Assembly (NCBI RefSeq): GCF_029691405.1
Contig: NZ_CP121467.1
Span: 248,001-312,000 of the forward strand
From: Streptococcus sp. D7B5
Lineage (GTDB): Bacteria > Bacillota > Bacilli > Lactobacillales > Streptococcaceae
DNA length: 64,000 nt
Direction: 5' to 3'
The notes under the pieces were generated by a model. The model saw nothing but the letters and a program-made list of their open reading frames with translations, had not been told where the DNA came from and made no database searches. The translations under genes and the position numbers were made by a program. Positions 53,291 through 61,572 of this stretch are shown one piece after another (position 1 is the first letter of the stretch; each line of letters opens with the position of its first letter).

Positions 53291-53770
53291 ATGGAAATCA
53301 AAAAACACTTTGGAGTCTATGCTGTTTGCTTTGAAAATGGGAAGTTACTCTGCATTGAAAAAACGAGAGGCCCTTATCAACATCGTTATGATCTACCTGG
53401 TGGTAGTCAGCAACTTGATGAAGGATTGACGGAAACGCTGATTAGAGAAGTTATGGAAGAGACGGGCTTTACTGTTAGAAACTACTCCAATCCTCGAATC
53501 TACGATGTTTTCGTCAGGGAAGAGTTAAAAAATTTTATGGTTCACCATATCATGGCATTTTATGATATTGAGGTCAACGAGAAGGAAGCTCAAGTTACGA
53601 TTTCGGAAGTTGTCTCTGATGGTGCGAATGATTCGCTCGGATATGTTTGGATGGATATTCAAGAGATCACAGAAAAAAATGCTTCGCCCTTAGTCTTGAA
53701 GGTTAAGTCTGAATTATTAGGATTTCCAGAGCTGGACAAGACCTTGTATATGAATTGGAAGGTGAAGTAG
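53291..53770 (+). CDS. NUDIX hydrolase
   Basis: A 159-residue protein with a complete NUDIX box, G-x5-E-x7-REVMEETGF, at about residues 36-59 (GGSQQLDEGLTETLIREV). It should hydrolyse a nucleoside diphosphate linked to another moiety. AGGAGGAG precedes ATG 53291. Ten bases separate it from the SDR gene upstream and seven from the GNAT gene downstream. Confidence 0.92.
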   Translation: MEIKKHFGVYAVCFENGKLLCIEKTRGPYQHRYDLPGGSQQLDEGLTETLIREVMEETGFTVRNYSNPRIYDVFVREELKNFMVHHIMAFYDIEVNEKEAQVTISEVVSDGANDSLGYVWMDIQEITEKNASPLVLKVKSELLGFPELDKTLYMNWKVK

Positions 53771-53777
53771 GGGGATA

Positions 53778-54506
53778 ATGGAACTATTTAAAACATGGAA
53801 GAAAAATATGGTTCTTTATGGTCTTAAATCTCAAATCGGAACTGTCTACCGAAACAGTGATAGGACAACAAGCTTTTATGATGTTGGAAATTTTCTATAC
53901 CTAGCAGGGGAGTTGGATTCCAGATTTTGGGAAGATTTTGTTAGGAAATACGGTTTAGATTATAAGATTATTATTTCAGAAGATACTAATTGGCAAGATT
54001 TTCTACATCGGAAAGTGGAGCTAAATTCTTTTACTCGCTATTCTTTTAAAGATAAGGCAAATTTTCAAGTTGAATTTCTAAATGGTCTAGTTACTCACTT
54101 AGAGGAAGATTACAATATTGTGCCTATTGATAATCATATTTATAACTGCTTTTCTGAGGAAGAATGGTCACAAGATTTACAGGGGGATTTTGAGTCCTAT
54201 CAGGATTTTGTTTTAAAGGGTGGATTTGGCTTTGTGATTCTTAAAAATAATGAACTGATTGCTGGGATTTCCTCAGGGTTAGTTTACCGTGGAGCAGTTG
54301 AAGTGGAAGTTGCAACTAGACCAAACGAACAAGGAAATGGATTTGCTAAAAAGCTTGGTGCTACAATGATTCTGGAGAGTTTAAATAGAGATATGTTTCC
54401 ACTTTGGGATGCTCATAACGAGGCTTCCAAAAAAGTAGCAGAATTTTTAGGATATGAGTTATTTGAACCTTATGAAGCTTTTGAACTAGAGGAAGGTATC
54501 ATATAA
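53778..54506 (+). CDS. GNAT-type acetyltransferase (GNAT_acetyltran_2 type)
   Basis: A 242-residue protein. The C-terminal half (about 130-235) is a GNAT fold: GGFGFVILKNNELIAGISSG, VEVEVATRPNEQGNGFAKKLGATMI (with the acetyl-CoA loop RPNEQGNG), PLWDAHNEASKKVAEFLGYE. The N-terminal half has the all-purpose FWEDFVRKYG pattern found in the larger GNAT subfamily of Firmicutes. Substrate unknown. GGGGATA precedes the ATG. Confidence 0.8.
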   Translation: MELFKTWKKNMVLYGLKSQIGTVYRNSDRTTSFYDVGNFLYLAGELDSRFWEDFVRKYGLDYKIIISEDTNWQDFLHRKVELNSFTRYSFKDKANFQVEFLNGLVTHLEEDYNIVPIDNHIYNCFSEEEWSQDLQGDFESYQDFVLKGGFGFVILKNNELIAGISSGLVYRGAVEVEVATRPNEQGNGFAKKLGATMILESLNRDMFPLWDAHNEASKKVAEFLGYELFEPYEAFELEEGII

Positions 54507-54547
54507 TGATATCTGATATTGTATGTTTTAAGACGAGGTGAATGGCT

Positions 54548-55396
54548 ATGCAAAACCAACTTGCTCTTAGTGGCGAACAAATTGTTGAAAAAGTTTACCC
54601 TCAATTATTGCATCATGTTGGTATGATTCGTGGGGAATATTTGTTGAGAGAGCTTAATCAAAACATCCTATTAGCAAGTTGTCAGCAATTTGTAAAAGAT
54701 TATCTAGATACCATTTGCTCCTTGTACTCAGATGAAGAGGTTTGGTATCGTTTTTCAGAGTTAACAAATACAGAAGCTAATTGTTTAGAGGGGACTAAAG
54801 AGCATTTTGATGAAAATCATCCCTTGTTTGGTTATAGAGGAACTAGGCGCTTGCTGGCGTGTCCTGAAGAATTTCAGGCTGAAGCACATGTCGTTACAGA
54901 AGTTTATCAAACAAATCCCAATCTGTCTGTTATTTTTCCTTTTATCAATGATGCTGAGCAGTTAAAACAAGCTATTAGAGTATTGCGTGAGCATGGTTTT
55001 ACTGGAAAAGTCGGCACAATGATTGAGTTACCGTCAGCTTATTTTGACTTGGACAGGATACTGGAAACTGGTATTTCAAAGATTGTAGTTGGAATGAATG
55101 ATTTGACTTCTTTTGTTTTTGCGACTGTGAGAAATAGTCAATGGCATGATATGGAAAGTCCAATAATGTTAGATATGCTGAGAGATATGCAGGATAAAGC
55201 AAGGATGAAAAAGATTGACTTTGCTGTAGCAGGCTATCTGAATGCTTCTTTCATACAAAAAATGAATCAGACGGGTATCAAGTGTATTATCCACTACAGT
55301 TCTATTCCAGAGATTTTTAATTTAGAGATTGATCATCCAGACCATCTCAAACGTATAAAAGAAGTAAGTAAAAAATTACAAAGGAGCAAACTATGA
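54548..55396 (+). CDS. Stand-alone PEP-utilising-enzyme TIM-barrel domain, catalytic Cys missing
   Basis: A 282-residue protein (ATG 54548, with GAGGTG seven bases away, preferred over ATG 54542). It matches only the C-terminal PEP-binding barrel of PEP synthase, pyruvate phosphate dikinase and enzyme I: GYRGTRRLL, VIFPFINDAEQL, GTMIELPSAYFDLDRI and GMNDLTSF. The swivelling phospho-His domain and the ATP-grasp domain are absent. The ICGE segment that carries the catalytic Cys reads VAGYLNAS here. It may bind PEP or a similar acid without catalysing phosphotransfer. It overlaps the ASCH gene by four bases. Confidence 0.8.
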   Translation: MQNQLALSGEQIVEKVYPQLLHHVGMIRGEYLLRELNQNILLASCQQFVKDYLDTICSLYSDEEVWYRFSELTNTEANCLEGTKEHFDENHPLFGYRGTRRLLACPEEFQAEAHVVTEVYQTNPNLSVIFPFINDAEQLKQAIRVLREHGFTGKVGTMIELPSAYFDLDRILETGISKIVVGMNDLTSFVFATVRNSQWHDMESPIMLDMLRDMQDKARMKKIDFAVAGYLNASFIQKMNQTGIKCIIHYSSIPEIFNLEIDHPDHLKRIKEVSKKLQRSKL

Positions 55397-55833
55397 CACC
55401 GCAAGAAATGTGGAATATTTACAAGCAAATTAACCCCACGATTGGAGATGAGATAGATGCCTGGGCTTTTGGAGTGGAAGCAGATCTCTTGGCCGACTTG
55501 GTTCTAAGAGGCGAAAAGACTGCAACCGCCTCAGCTTACGACCTCTACGCACTAGAAGACGAACCTCTTCCACAAGAAGGGACCTTCGATGTCATTTTAG
55601 ACAGTCAAGATCAGGCTGTCTGCATTGTCGAAATTACCAAGGTCTCCGTTCAGCCTTTTCATCAAGTTTCTGCCGACCATGCCTATAAGGAAGGGGAAGG
55701 TGACAAATCCCTAGCCTATTGGCGTCAGGTTCATGAGGATTTTTTCACCGAGTGGATGAGGGAAACCGGACTGACTTTTACTCCTGACAGCAAGGTTGTT
55801 TTAGAAGAATTTCGCAAAGTCTACCCACTCTAG
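55393..55833 (+). CDS. ASCH-domain protein
   Basis: A 146-residue protein matching the YhfF-like ASCH family (PUA-related fold): ADLVLRGEKTATASAYDLY, then DVILDSQDQAVCIVEITKVSVQPF, and DKSLAYWRQVHEDFF. ASCH proteins are thought to bind RNA; some members are amidohydrolases or nucleases. It is the last gene of the run that starts at 52353, overlapping its neighbour by ATGA. Confidence 0.9.
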   Translation: MTPQEMWNIYKQINPTIGDEIDAWAFGVEADLLADLVLRGEKTATASAYDLYALEDEPLPQEGTFDVILDSQDQAVCIVEITKVSVQPFHQVSADHAYKEGEGDKSLAYWRQVHEDFFTEWMRETGLTFTPDSKVVLEEFRKVYPL

Positions 55834-55896
55834 ACTGCAGAAGGAAGAAAGTTTTGGAAATCACCGTCCAATCCTTTTTTCTTAAGCAAAACATGA

Positions 55897-55902
55897 TATA
55901 AT
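55897..55902 (+). promoter_or_regulatory. Extended -10 promoter of pepN
   Basis: TGA-TATAAT 52 bases before the ATG. Confidence 0.55.
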
Positions 55903-55953
55903 AAGTTTGTTTGAAGAAGAGTAAAACTCTTAAACTTAGAATAGGAGAAAACT

Positions 55954-58494
55954 ATGCAAGCAGTAGAACATTTTATTACGCAATTTGTTCCTGAACACTA
56001 TGATTTATTTTTAGACTTGAGTCGTGAGACCAAGACCTTTTCTGGGAAGGTGACCATCACTGGTCAAGCACAGAGTGACCGTATTTCCCTTCACCAAAAA
56101 GACTTGGAAATCGCTTCTGTAGAAGTTGCGGGTCAAGCTCGTCCATTTACAGTTGACCATGACAATGAAGCCCTTCATATCGAATTGGCTGAGGCTGGTC
56201 AAGTTGAATTGGTCATTGCTTTTTCAGGAAAAATTACAGACAACATGACAGGGATTTACCCTTCTTACTACACAGTTGATGGTATCAAGAAGGAAGTCTT
56301 GTCTACTCAGTTTGAAAGCCATTTTGCGCGTGAAGCCTTCCCATGTGTGGATGAGCCTGAAGCCAAAGCAACTTTTGACCTCGCTCTACGTTTTGACCAA
56401 GCAGAAGGTGAAGTGGCCTTGTCAAATATGCCTGAAATCGATGTGGAAAACCGCAAGGAAACAGGCATCTGGAAGTTTGAAACGACACCTCGCATGTCTT
56501 CTTACTTGTTGGCTTTTGTCGCTGGTGATTTGCAAGGGGTGACCGCTAAAACTAAAAACGGTACCCTCGTAGGTGTTTACTCAACCAAAGCCCATCCACT
56601 ATCTAACCTTGATTTCTCATTAGACATCGCCGTTCGCTCAATCGAGTTTTACGAAGATTACTACGGAGTTAAGTATCCAATTCCTCAATCGCTCCACATC
56701 GCCCTTCCTGACTTCTCAGCAGGTGCCATGGAAAACTGGGGTCTTGTGACTTACCGTGAAGTTTACTTGGTTGTGGATGAGAACTCAACCTTTGCTAGCC
56801 GTCAACAAGTTGCCCTAGTTGTAGCACATGAGTTGGCTCACCAATGGTTTGGAAACCTCGTGACTATGAAATGGTGGGATGACCTTTGGCTTAATGAAAG
56901 CTTCGCTAACATGATGGAATACGTCTGTGTGGATGCCATCGAGCCAAGTTGGAATATCTTTGAAGACTTCCAAACAGGTGGTGTTCCAGCTGCGCTTAAA
57001 CGCGATGCGACGGATGGCGTTCAGTCTGTTCACGTTGAAGTTAAACACCCAGATGAAATCAATACCCTCTTTGATGGCGCTATCGTCTATGCCAAAGGAA
57101 GCCGTCTCATGCACATGCTTCGCCGTTGGCTCGGTGATGCGGATTTCGCTAAAGGCTTGCATGCTTACTTTGAAAAACACCAATACAGCAATACCATTGG
57201 TCGAGACCTTTGGAATGCTCTCGGACAAGCATCAGGACGTGATGTTGCAGCCTTCATGGATTCTTGGTTGGAACAACCTGGATACCCAGTTCTCACTGTC
57301 AAAGTTGAAAATGACGTCTTGAAGATTTCGCAAAAACAATTCTTCATCGGTGAGCATGAAGACAAGAACCGTCTCTGGGTGGTGCCACTCAACAGCAACT
57401 GGAAAGGCCTACCAGATACACTTGAAACTGAAAGCATCGAAATCCCTGGCTATGCCGCTCTTCTTGCTGAAAATAAAACAGCTCTTCGTCTTAACACTGA
57501 AAATACTGCCCACTACATTACAGACTATCAAGGAGACTTGTTAGATGCCGTTCTTGCTGAGCTAGAGACACTTGATAACACAAGCAAATTACAAATCGTT
57601 CAAGAACGCCGTTTGCTTGCTGAAGCGGGTCACATTTCTTATGCTGACTTGCTCCCAGTCCTTGATAAACTTTCTAAGGAAGAGTCTTACCTTGTTGTTT
57701 CAGCTGTTTCTCAAGTAATTTCTGCCCTTGAACGCTTTATCGATGAAGGTACAGAAGCTGAGAAAGCCTTTAACAGTCTGGTTGCTAAATTGGCTCGTCA
57801 TAACTATGACCGTCTTGGCTTTGAAGCCAAAGATGGTGAATCAGATGAAGACGAATTGGTTCGTCAGTTGACCATTTCCATGATGATTCGTTCCAATGAT
57901 GTAGAAGCTAGTCAAGTCGCTAGTCAAATCTTTGCAGCTCACAAGGAAAATCTTGCAGGACTTCCAGCAGCAATCCGTGCTCAAGTTCTCATCAATGAAA
58001 TGAAAGACCATGAGACCAAGGACTTGGTCGCAACTTATCTGGACCTATATACTCATGCGACGGATGCGGTCTTTAAACGCCAGTTGGCAGGAGCTCTTGC
58101 ATATAGTATAGATGCTGACAATATCCAAACCCTGATTGGCTCATGGAAAGATAAATTTGTAGTGAAACCACAAGACCTTTCTTCATGGTACCTCCAATTC
58201 CTCGGACACCAAGCTACCCAAGAAACTGTTTGGGTTTGGGCGCGTGAAAACTGGGATTGGATTAAGGCAGCCCTTGGTGGAGATATGAGCTTTGATAGCT
58301 TTGTCATCTTCCCATCGCATATCTTTAAAACAGAGCAACGCTTGGCAGAGTACAAGGATTTCTTTGAACCTCAACTCTCTGACCTTGCGCTTAGCCGTAA
58401 CATTCGTATGGGTATCAAGGATATCGCAGCGCGTGTTGACTTGATTAAGCGTGAAAAAGCAGCAGTAGAAAAGGCTTTGAAAGCAAGTAAGTAA
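55954..58494 (+). CDS. pepN: Aminopeptidase N
   Basis: An 846-residue M1-family zinc metallopeptidase. The exopeptidase motif GAMENWG and zinc-binding HELAHQWFGN, with the third ligand Glu in LNESFANMMEY, lie between about residues 250 and 320; the long ERAP-like helical C-terminal domain follows. It is cytoplasmic (no signal peptide) and removes N-terminal Lys, Arg and other residues from peptides, serving amino acid supply. In S. pneumoniae it lies next to ciaR; here an accessory segment separates them. Confidence 0.97.
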   Translation: MQAVEHFITQFVPEHYDLFLDLSRETKTFSGKVTITGQAQSDRISLHQKDLEIASVEVAGQARPFTVDHDNEALHIELAEAGQVELVIAFSGKITDNMTGIYPSYYTVDGIKKEVLSTQFESHFAREAFPCVDEPEAKATFDLALRFDQAEGEVALSNMPEIDVENRKETGIWKFETTPRMSSYLLAFVAGDLQGVTAKTKNGTLVGVYSTKAHPLSNLDFSLDIAVRSIEFYEDYYGVKYPIPQSLHIALPDFSAGAMENWGLVTYREVYLVVDENSTFASRQQVALVVAHELAHQWFGNLVTMKWWDDLWLNESFANMMEYVCVDAIEPSWNIFEDFQTGGVPAALKRDATDGVQSVHVEVKHPDEINTLFDGAIVYAKGSRLMHMLRRWLGDADFAKGLHAYFEKHQYSNTIGRDLWNALGQASGRDVAAFMDSWLEQPGYPVLTVKVENDVLKISQKQFFIGEHEDKNRLWVVPLNSNWKGLPDTLETESIEIPGYAALLAENKTALRLNTENTAHYITDYQGDLLDAVLAELETLDNTSKLQIVQERRLLAEAGHISYADLLPVLDKLSKEESYLVVSAVSQVISALERFIDEGTEAEKAFNSLVAKLARHNYDRLGFEAKDGESDEDELVRQLTISMMIRSNDVEASQVASQIFAAHKENLAGLPAAIRAQVLINEMKDHETKDLVATYLDLYTHATDAVFKRQLAGALAYSIDADNIQTLIGSWKDKFVVKPQDLSSWYLQFLGHQATQETVWVWARENWDWIKAALGGDMSFDSFVIFPSHIFKTEQRLAEYKDFFEPQLSDLALSRNIRMGIKDIAARVDLIKREKAAVEKALKASK

Positions 58495-58498
58495 TAGA

Positions 58499-58534
58499 GA
58501 AAAAACAGCGGATCTTGCAATCTGCTGTTTTTTG
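58499..58534 (+). terminator. Terminator of pepN
   Basis: AAAACAGCGGAT-CTTGCA-ATCTGCTGTTTTTT. Confidence 0.88.
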
Positions 58535-58570
58535 GAAGTCAGTATAAAGTGTCCATCCTGAAAATCGTGT

Positions 58571-58641
58571 TATAATAGCAATGTCAAAGAAATTTTACCT
58601 AGAATTGTATAGGATGTTAAAGAATTTCGTCTAGACAATTC
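58571..58641 (+). promoter_or_regulatory. Promoter and inverted repeat before the XRE gene
   Basis: TGT-TATAAT at 58568-58576, followed by GAATTGT (58602-58608) and ACAATTC (58635-58641), an inverted repeat with a 26-base gap between promoter and gene. The repeat could be an operator for the XRE regulator itself. Confidence 0.4.
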
Positions 58642-58675
58642 GTGAAGAAAAGAATAATATAAATAGGAAATGCAG

Positions 58676-58960
58676 ATGTTAGGAAAACAATTAAAATTAT
58701 TTAGAGAACAAAATGGCTACAGTCAGAATCAAATAGCAGAATATCTGGGGACGACTCGTCAAACTATCTCAAATTGGGAAAATGATAAAACAATTATAGA
58801 TAGTCATAGTTTGATTCGCTTAGCTGATTTTTATCAGATCTCTTTAGATGAGTTATGTGGACGAAAAAAGATTCCTGTTTACAAGAATTCAAAGATCAAG
58901 TCTATGATTTTAGCTAATGCTTGTACACTTTGGACCTGCTTCGCTTCCACTCATCGCTAA
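58676..58960 (+). CDS. XRE-family transcriptional regulator, possibly truncated
   Basis: ATG 58676 has AGGAA six bases away and is preferred over 58670 (94 residues). An HTH_3 domain fills residues 1-60: LGKQLKLFREQNGYSQNQIAEYLGTTRQTISNWENDKTIIDSHSLIRLADFY. After SKIKSMILAN the C-terminus (ACTLWTCFASTHR) looks unlike a normal ending; family members often continue into a membrane helix here, so a small deletion or frameshift is possible. It heads an XRE-SMR-SDR group and may control it. Confidence 0.78.
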   Translation: MLGKQLKLFREQNGYSQNQIAEYLGTTRQTISNWENDKTIIDSHSLIRLADFYQISLDELCGRKKIPVYKNSKIKSMILANACTLWTCFASTHR

Positions 58961-59013
58961 ATCAATTGTTTTCCGACTAGCTTTTCAATTCTATTGATTC
59001 TAGGAGGACAATG

Positions 59014-59337
59014 ATGTCTTACGTTTATTTAACTCTAGCTATTGTATCTGAAATAGCTGCTACAAGTCTGTTAAAACTGTCGCAAGGTTTTTCGAAAATG
59101 CTTTTTGGGATTCTTGCTTTAGTTTTGTATGGCTTGTGTTTTTTCTTTCTATCTTTGTCTTTGAAAGGCATACAACTAAATCTAGTCTATGCTATTTGGT
59201 CTGGTGTTGGTTTGGTTGGAACAACTGTGCTATCTATTTTGCTTTTTCATGAAAAAGTAACGTTCGCAAGTCTCTTGGGAATTGCTTTAGTTATTGTGGG
59301 GCTTGTTATATTAAACCTATCACAAAAGGTTCACTAA
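59014..59337 (+). CDS. Small multidrug resistance (SMR) efflux protein
   Basis: A 107-residue four-helix membrane protein of the EmrE/QacC family. The essential Glu14-equivalent is in LAIVSEIAATSLLKLS, and the AIWSGVGLVGTTVLSILLFHE stretch (helix 3) is typical. SMR proteins work as antiparallel dimers exchanging protons for cationic compounds. ATG 59014 fits AGGAGG at six bases better than 59011. The neighbouring XRE regulator may control it. Confidence 0.92.
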   Translation: MSYVYLTLAIVSEIAATSLLKLSQGFSKMLFGILALVLYGLCFFFLSLSLKGIQLNLVYAIWSGVGLVGTTVLSILLFHEKVTFASLLGIALVIVGLVILNLSQKVH

Positions 59338-59351
59338 TGAGGTAGTATGTT

Positions 59352-60155
59352 ATGGGTGACAATTATTTTAAAAATAAAAGAGTCGTTATTATTGGTGCCA
59401 GTGGAAATTTGGGACAAGCCTATACACAAGCTTTTTTTCAAGCAGGTGCTCATTTATTTCTTTTAGGTCGCAATATGAATAAATTAGCCAGTTTTTCTGA
59501 GAATATTGCTTCCAAGATTCCGATTTGCTCAGTAGATATAACGAATGAAACTTCTATTAAAGTTGCAGTGTCTGAAGTTCAAAAGTGGTCGGATAATATA
59601 GATATTGTTATTAATGCAACGGGATTTGATGTACGAAAATCTTTATTATCTCACTCTGAGGAGGAGATCAATCAAACTATGACGATTAACCTAATAGGGG
59701 CTATCCTTGTCAGCAAACATTTTTTACCTTTGTTAAAAAATCAAAAAGGAGCAACCATTGTGCATTCAGGAGGTTTTGCAGATGGTAGGCTGGCCTTCCC
59801 CTATTATAGTGTAGATGTGGCGAGCCGCGCCGGACTTTTTTCTTTTATCGAATCAATGAACCGAGAATTAATACAGGAGCAGAAAAAGATGCATATAACT
59901 TATTTTTGCCCCAATGCAGCAGACACACCATCAGAAAAGCCTTATCATCCAGTTTGGAGAGAAATGGGGATCTCTATATCAAGTACAAATCAAGTAACCC
60001 AAGTTTTACTTAAAGGTATAAAATCTCGTAAAAGAGTGATTTTGATGGGACAAGGTACAAAGATTTTTACAACATTAAACCTTCTATCCCCAGCAATAGC
60101 GGATTATCTTTTACTGAGACGATACGGTCGTATTTTAAAAAAATATTTTGGATAA
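59352..60155 (+). CDS. SDR-family protein with a degenerate active site
   Basis: A 267-residue SDR. The cofactor loop is intact (IIGASGNLGQAYTQAFF) and NATG replaces NNAG. The catalytic Tyr-x3-Lys is not in place: the segment reads PYYSVDVASRAGL, with Asp where Tyr and Arg where Lys should be, although a Tyr pair lies three residues earlier. The enzyme may be inactive, or act with a shifted Tyr. ATG 59352 is 14 bases after the SMR stop; the two are probably co-transcribed. Confidence 0.85.
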   Translation: MGDNYFKNKRVVIIGASGNLGQAYTQAFFQAGAHLFLLGRNMNKLASFSENIASKIPICSVDITNETSIKVAVSEVQKWSDNIDIVINATGFDVRKSLLSHSEEEINQTMTINLIGAILVSKHFLPLLKNQKGATIVHSGGFADGRLAFPYYSVDVASRAGLFSFIESMNRELIQEQKKMHITYFCPNAADTPSEKPYHPVWREMGISISSTNQVTQVLLKGIKSRKRVILMGQGTKIFTTLNLLSPAIADYLLLRRYGRILKKYFG

Positions 60156-60254
60156 ATTTTCTATTATTTTTCTAAGAATTTTCTCATATTTTAGTATTCT
60201 TTAAGAAAAAATAATTAAGATGTATGTAGCCTAAAGAAAGGATGTGGTGAATTC

Positions 60255-60280
60255 ATGAAGTAGAACTTCTTCATTTTTTC
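60255..60280 (+). terminator. Possible terminator after the SDR gene
   Basis: ATGAAG-TAGAACTT-CTTCAT followed by TTTTTT; the stem is short. Confidence 0.5.
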
Positions 60281-60312
60281 ACAGAAACTTAAAGCAGAAA
60301 CAAAAATACAGA

Positions 60313-60767
60313 ATGAATAAAGAGAAAATGATTGTTGTAGAAAAAGCACCAAGTGGAGGCTATCAGTAGTAGCAAGTGGTTCTTTAGTGGTCGGCTTGCT
60401 TGGTGGTTATATATTCGGTTCTTTGACTCAAAAATCAACAAATCAGCAGTCGACCGTTCAAACATCGAAAACCCAGCAAGATAATCAAGATGGCAATAAT
60501 ATGCAAAGTCACGGTGGACAACCGCCTCAAGGACAGGGTCAAAATAATGGCAATGGTATGCCACCTCAAATGAATGGTCAAGATGGACAAGGTGCTCCTG
60601 GCGGTAACGGTGGTCCTGGAGGGCCAGGAGGACAGCCGCCGCAAGGAAATAATAATCAAGAAAGCGGTAGCAATTCTATGAAGAAACCAGCCAATGCAGA
60701 TGGAAGTACGAAGGACAAGGATAGCAATTCTAACCAAAATAATGAAGAAAACACTACAAAATCTTAA
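60313..60767 (+). pseudogene. Frameshifted Gly/Gln/Asn/Pro-rich membrane-anchored protein
   Basis: Two frames together make one protein. ATG 60313 gives MNKEKMIVVEKAPSGGYQ and then stops; the next frame is open from 60321 to 60767 and codes STKWRLSVVASGSLVVGLLGGYIFG (a membrane helix) and a tail rich in G, Q, N and P. Adding one A to the A5 tract at 60341-60345 joins them as ...VVEKSTKWRLSV. The tail (about 110 residues) is outside the cell if the helix is an uncleaved anchor. No domain is recognised. A GTG start at 60387 is open but would cut the helix. It could be a recent mutation, a phase-variable tract or a sequencing error. Confidence 0.6.
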
Positions 60768-60787
60768 TCCATTTGTTAAAGCCATGA

Positions 60788-60793
60788 TATAAT
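60788..60793 (+). promoter_or_regulatory. Extended -10 promoter of ciaRH
   Basis: TGA-TATAAT about 105 bases before ATG 60898; a second TATACT lies at 60805-60810. A clear CiaR direct repeat is not seen here. Confidence 0.5.
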
Positions 60794-60897
60794 AATTAAA
60801 GAATTATACTAAGATCCAAAAAATGATACAAAAATTCTTTATTTTATAATAACCTTAGATGAAGCTGATTAGTATCTTATAGCAGGAGGAGAACAAG

Positions 60898-61572
60898 ATG
60901 ATTAAGATTTTACTAGTAGAAGACGACTTAGGGTTGTCAAACTCAGTATTTGACTTTTTAGATGATTTTGCAGATGTTATGCAGGTTTTTGATGGAGAAG
61001 AAGGTCTCTATGAAGCTGAGAGTGGCGTCTATGATTTGATCTTGCTTGACCTTATGTTGCCTGAAAAAAATGGCTTCCAAGTCTTGAAAGAATTGCGTGA
61101 AAAAGGAATCACGACACCAGTCCTTATCATGACCGCTAAGGAAAGTTTGGATGACAAGGGACATGGTTTTGAGTTGGGAGCGGATGACTACCTCACCAAA
61201 CCTTTCTACCTAGAAGAACTCAAAATGCGGATTCAAGCCCTTCTCAAACGTTCAGGCAAGTTTAATGAAAACACCTTGACCTATGGGGATGTTGTCGTCA
61301 ATCTTTCAACGAATGAAGTGAAGGTGGAAGACACGCCTGTGGAACTACTCGGAAAAGAGTTTGAATTGTTGGTTTACTTCCTTCAAAATCAAAATGTCAT
61401 TCTTCCCAAGACACAAATTTTTGACCGTCTATGGGGATTTGATAGCGATACGACGATTTCTGTTGTAGAAGTCTATGTTTCAAAAGTTCGTAAGAAACTG
61501 AAGGGTACAGCCTTTGCTGAAAATCTTCAAACCTTGCGTAGTGTCGGGTATATTTTAAAAGATGTTCAATAA
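60898..61572 (+). CDS. ciaR: Response regulator CiaR
   Basis: A 224-residue OmpR-type response regulator. The receiver domain (1-115) has the acidic pocket EDD, phospho-acceptor Asp in LILLDLMLP (about 51), the Thr/Ser of IMTAKES and the Lys of LTKPF; the C-terminal winged helix (about 125-222) ends [12 protein letters not shown]...[10 protein letters not shown]. In pneumococcus CiaR activates htrA and small csRNAs and affects competence, beta-lactam resistance and maintenance of cell integrity. AGGAGGAG precedes the ATG. It overlaps ciaH by 11 bases. Confidence 0.97.
   Translation: MIKILLVEDDLGLSNSVFDFLDDFADVMQVFDGEEGLYEAESGVYDLILLDLMLPEKNGFQVLKELREKGITTPVLIMTAKESLDDKGHGFELGADDYLTKPFYLEELKMRIQALLKRSGKFNENTLTYGDVVVNLSTNEVKVEDTPVELLGKEFELLVYFLQNQNVILPKTQIFDRLWGFDSDTTISVVEVYVSKVRKKLKGTAFAENLQTLRSVGYILKDVQ

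Noticed and set aside
60200..60219. TTTAAG...ATTAAG pair resembling a CiaR site
   Set aside because: The half-sites start 14 bases apart, whereas the CiaR direct repeat needs 11, and it lies upstream of the frameshifted gene and not in a -35/-10 context.
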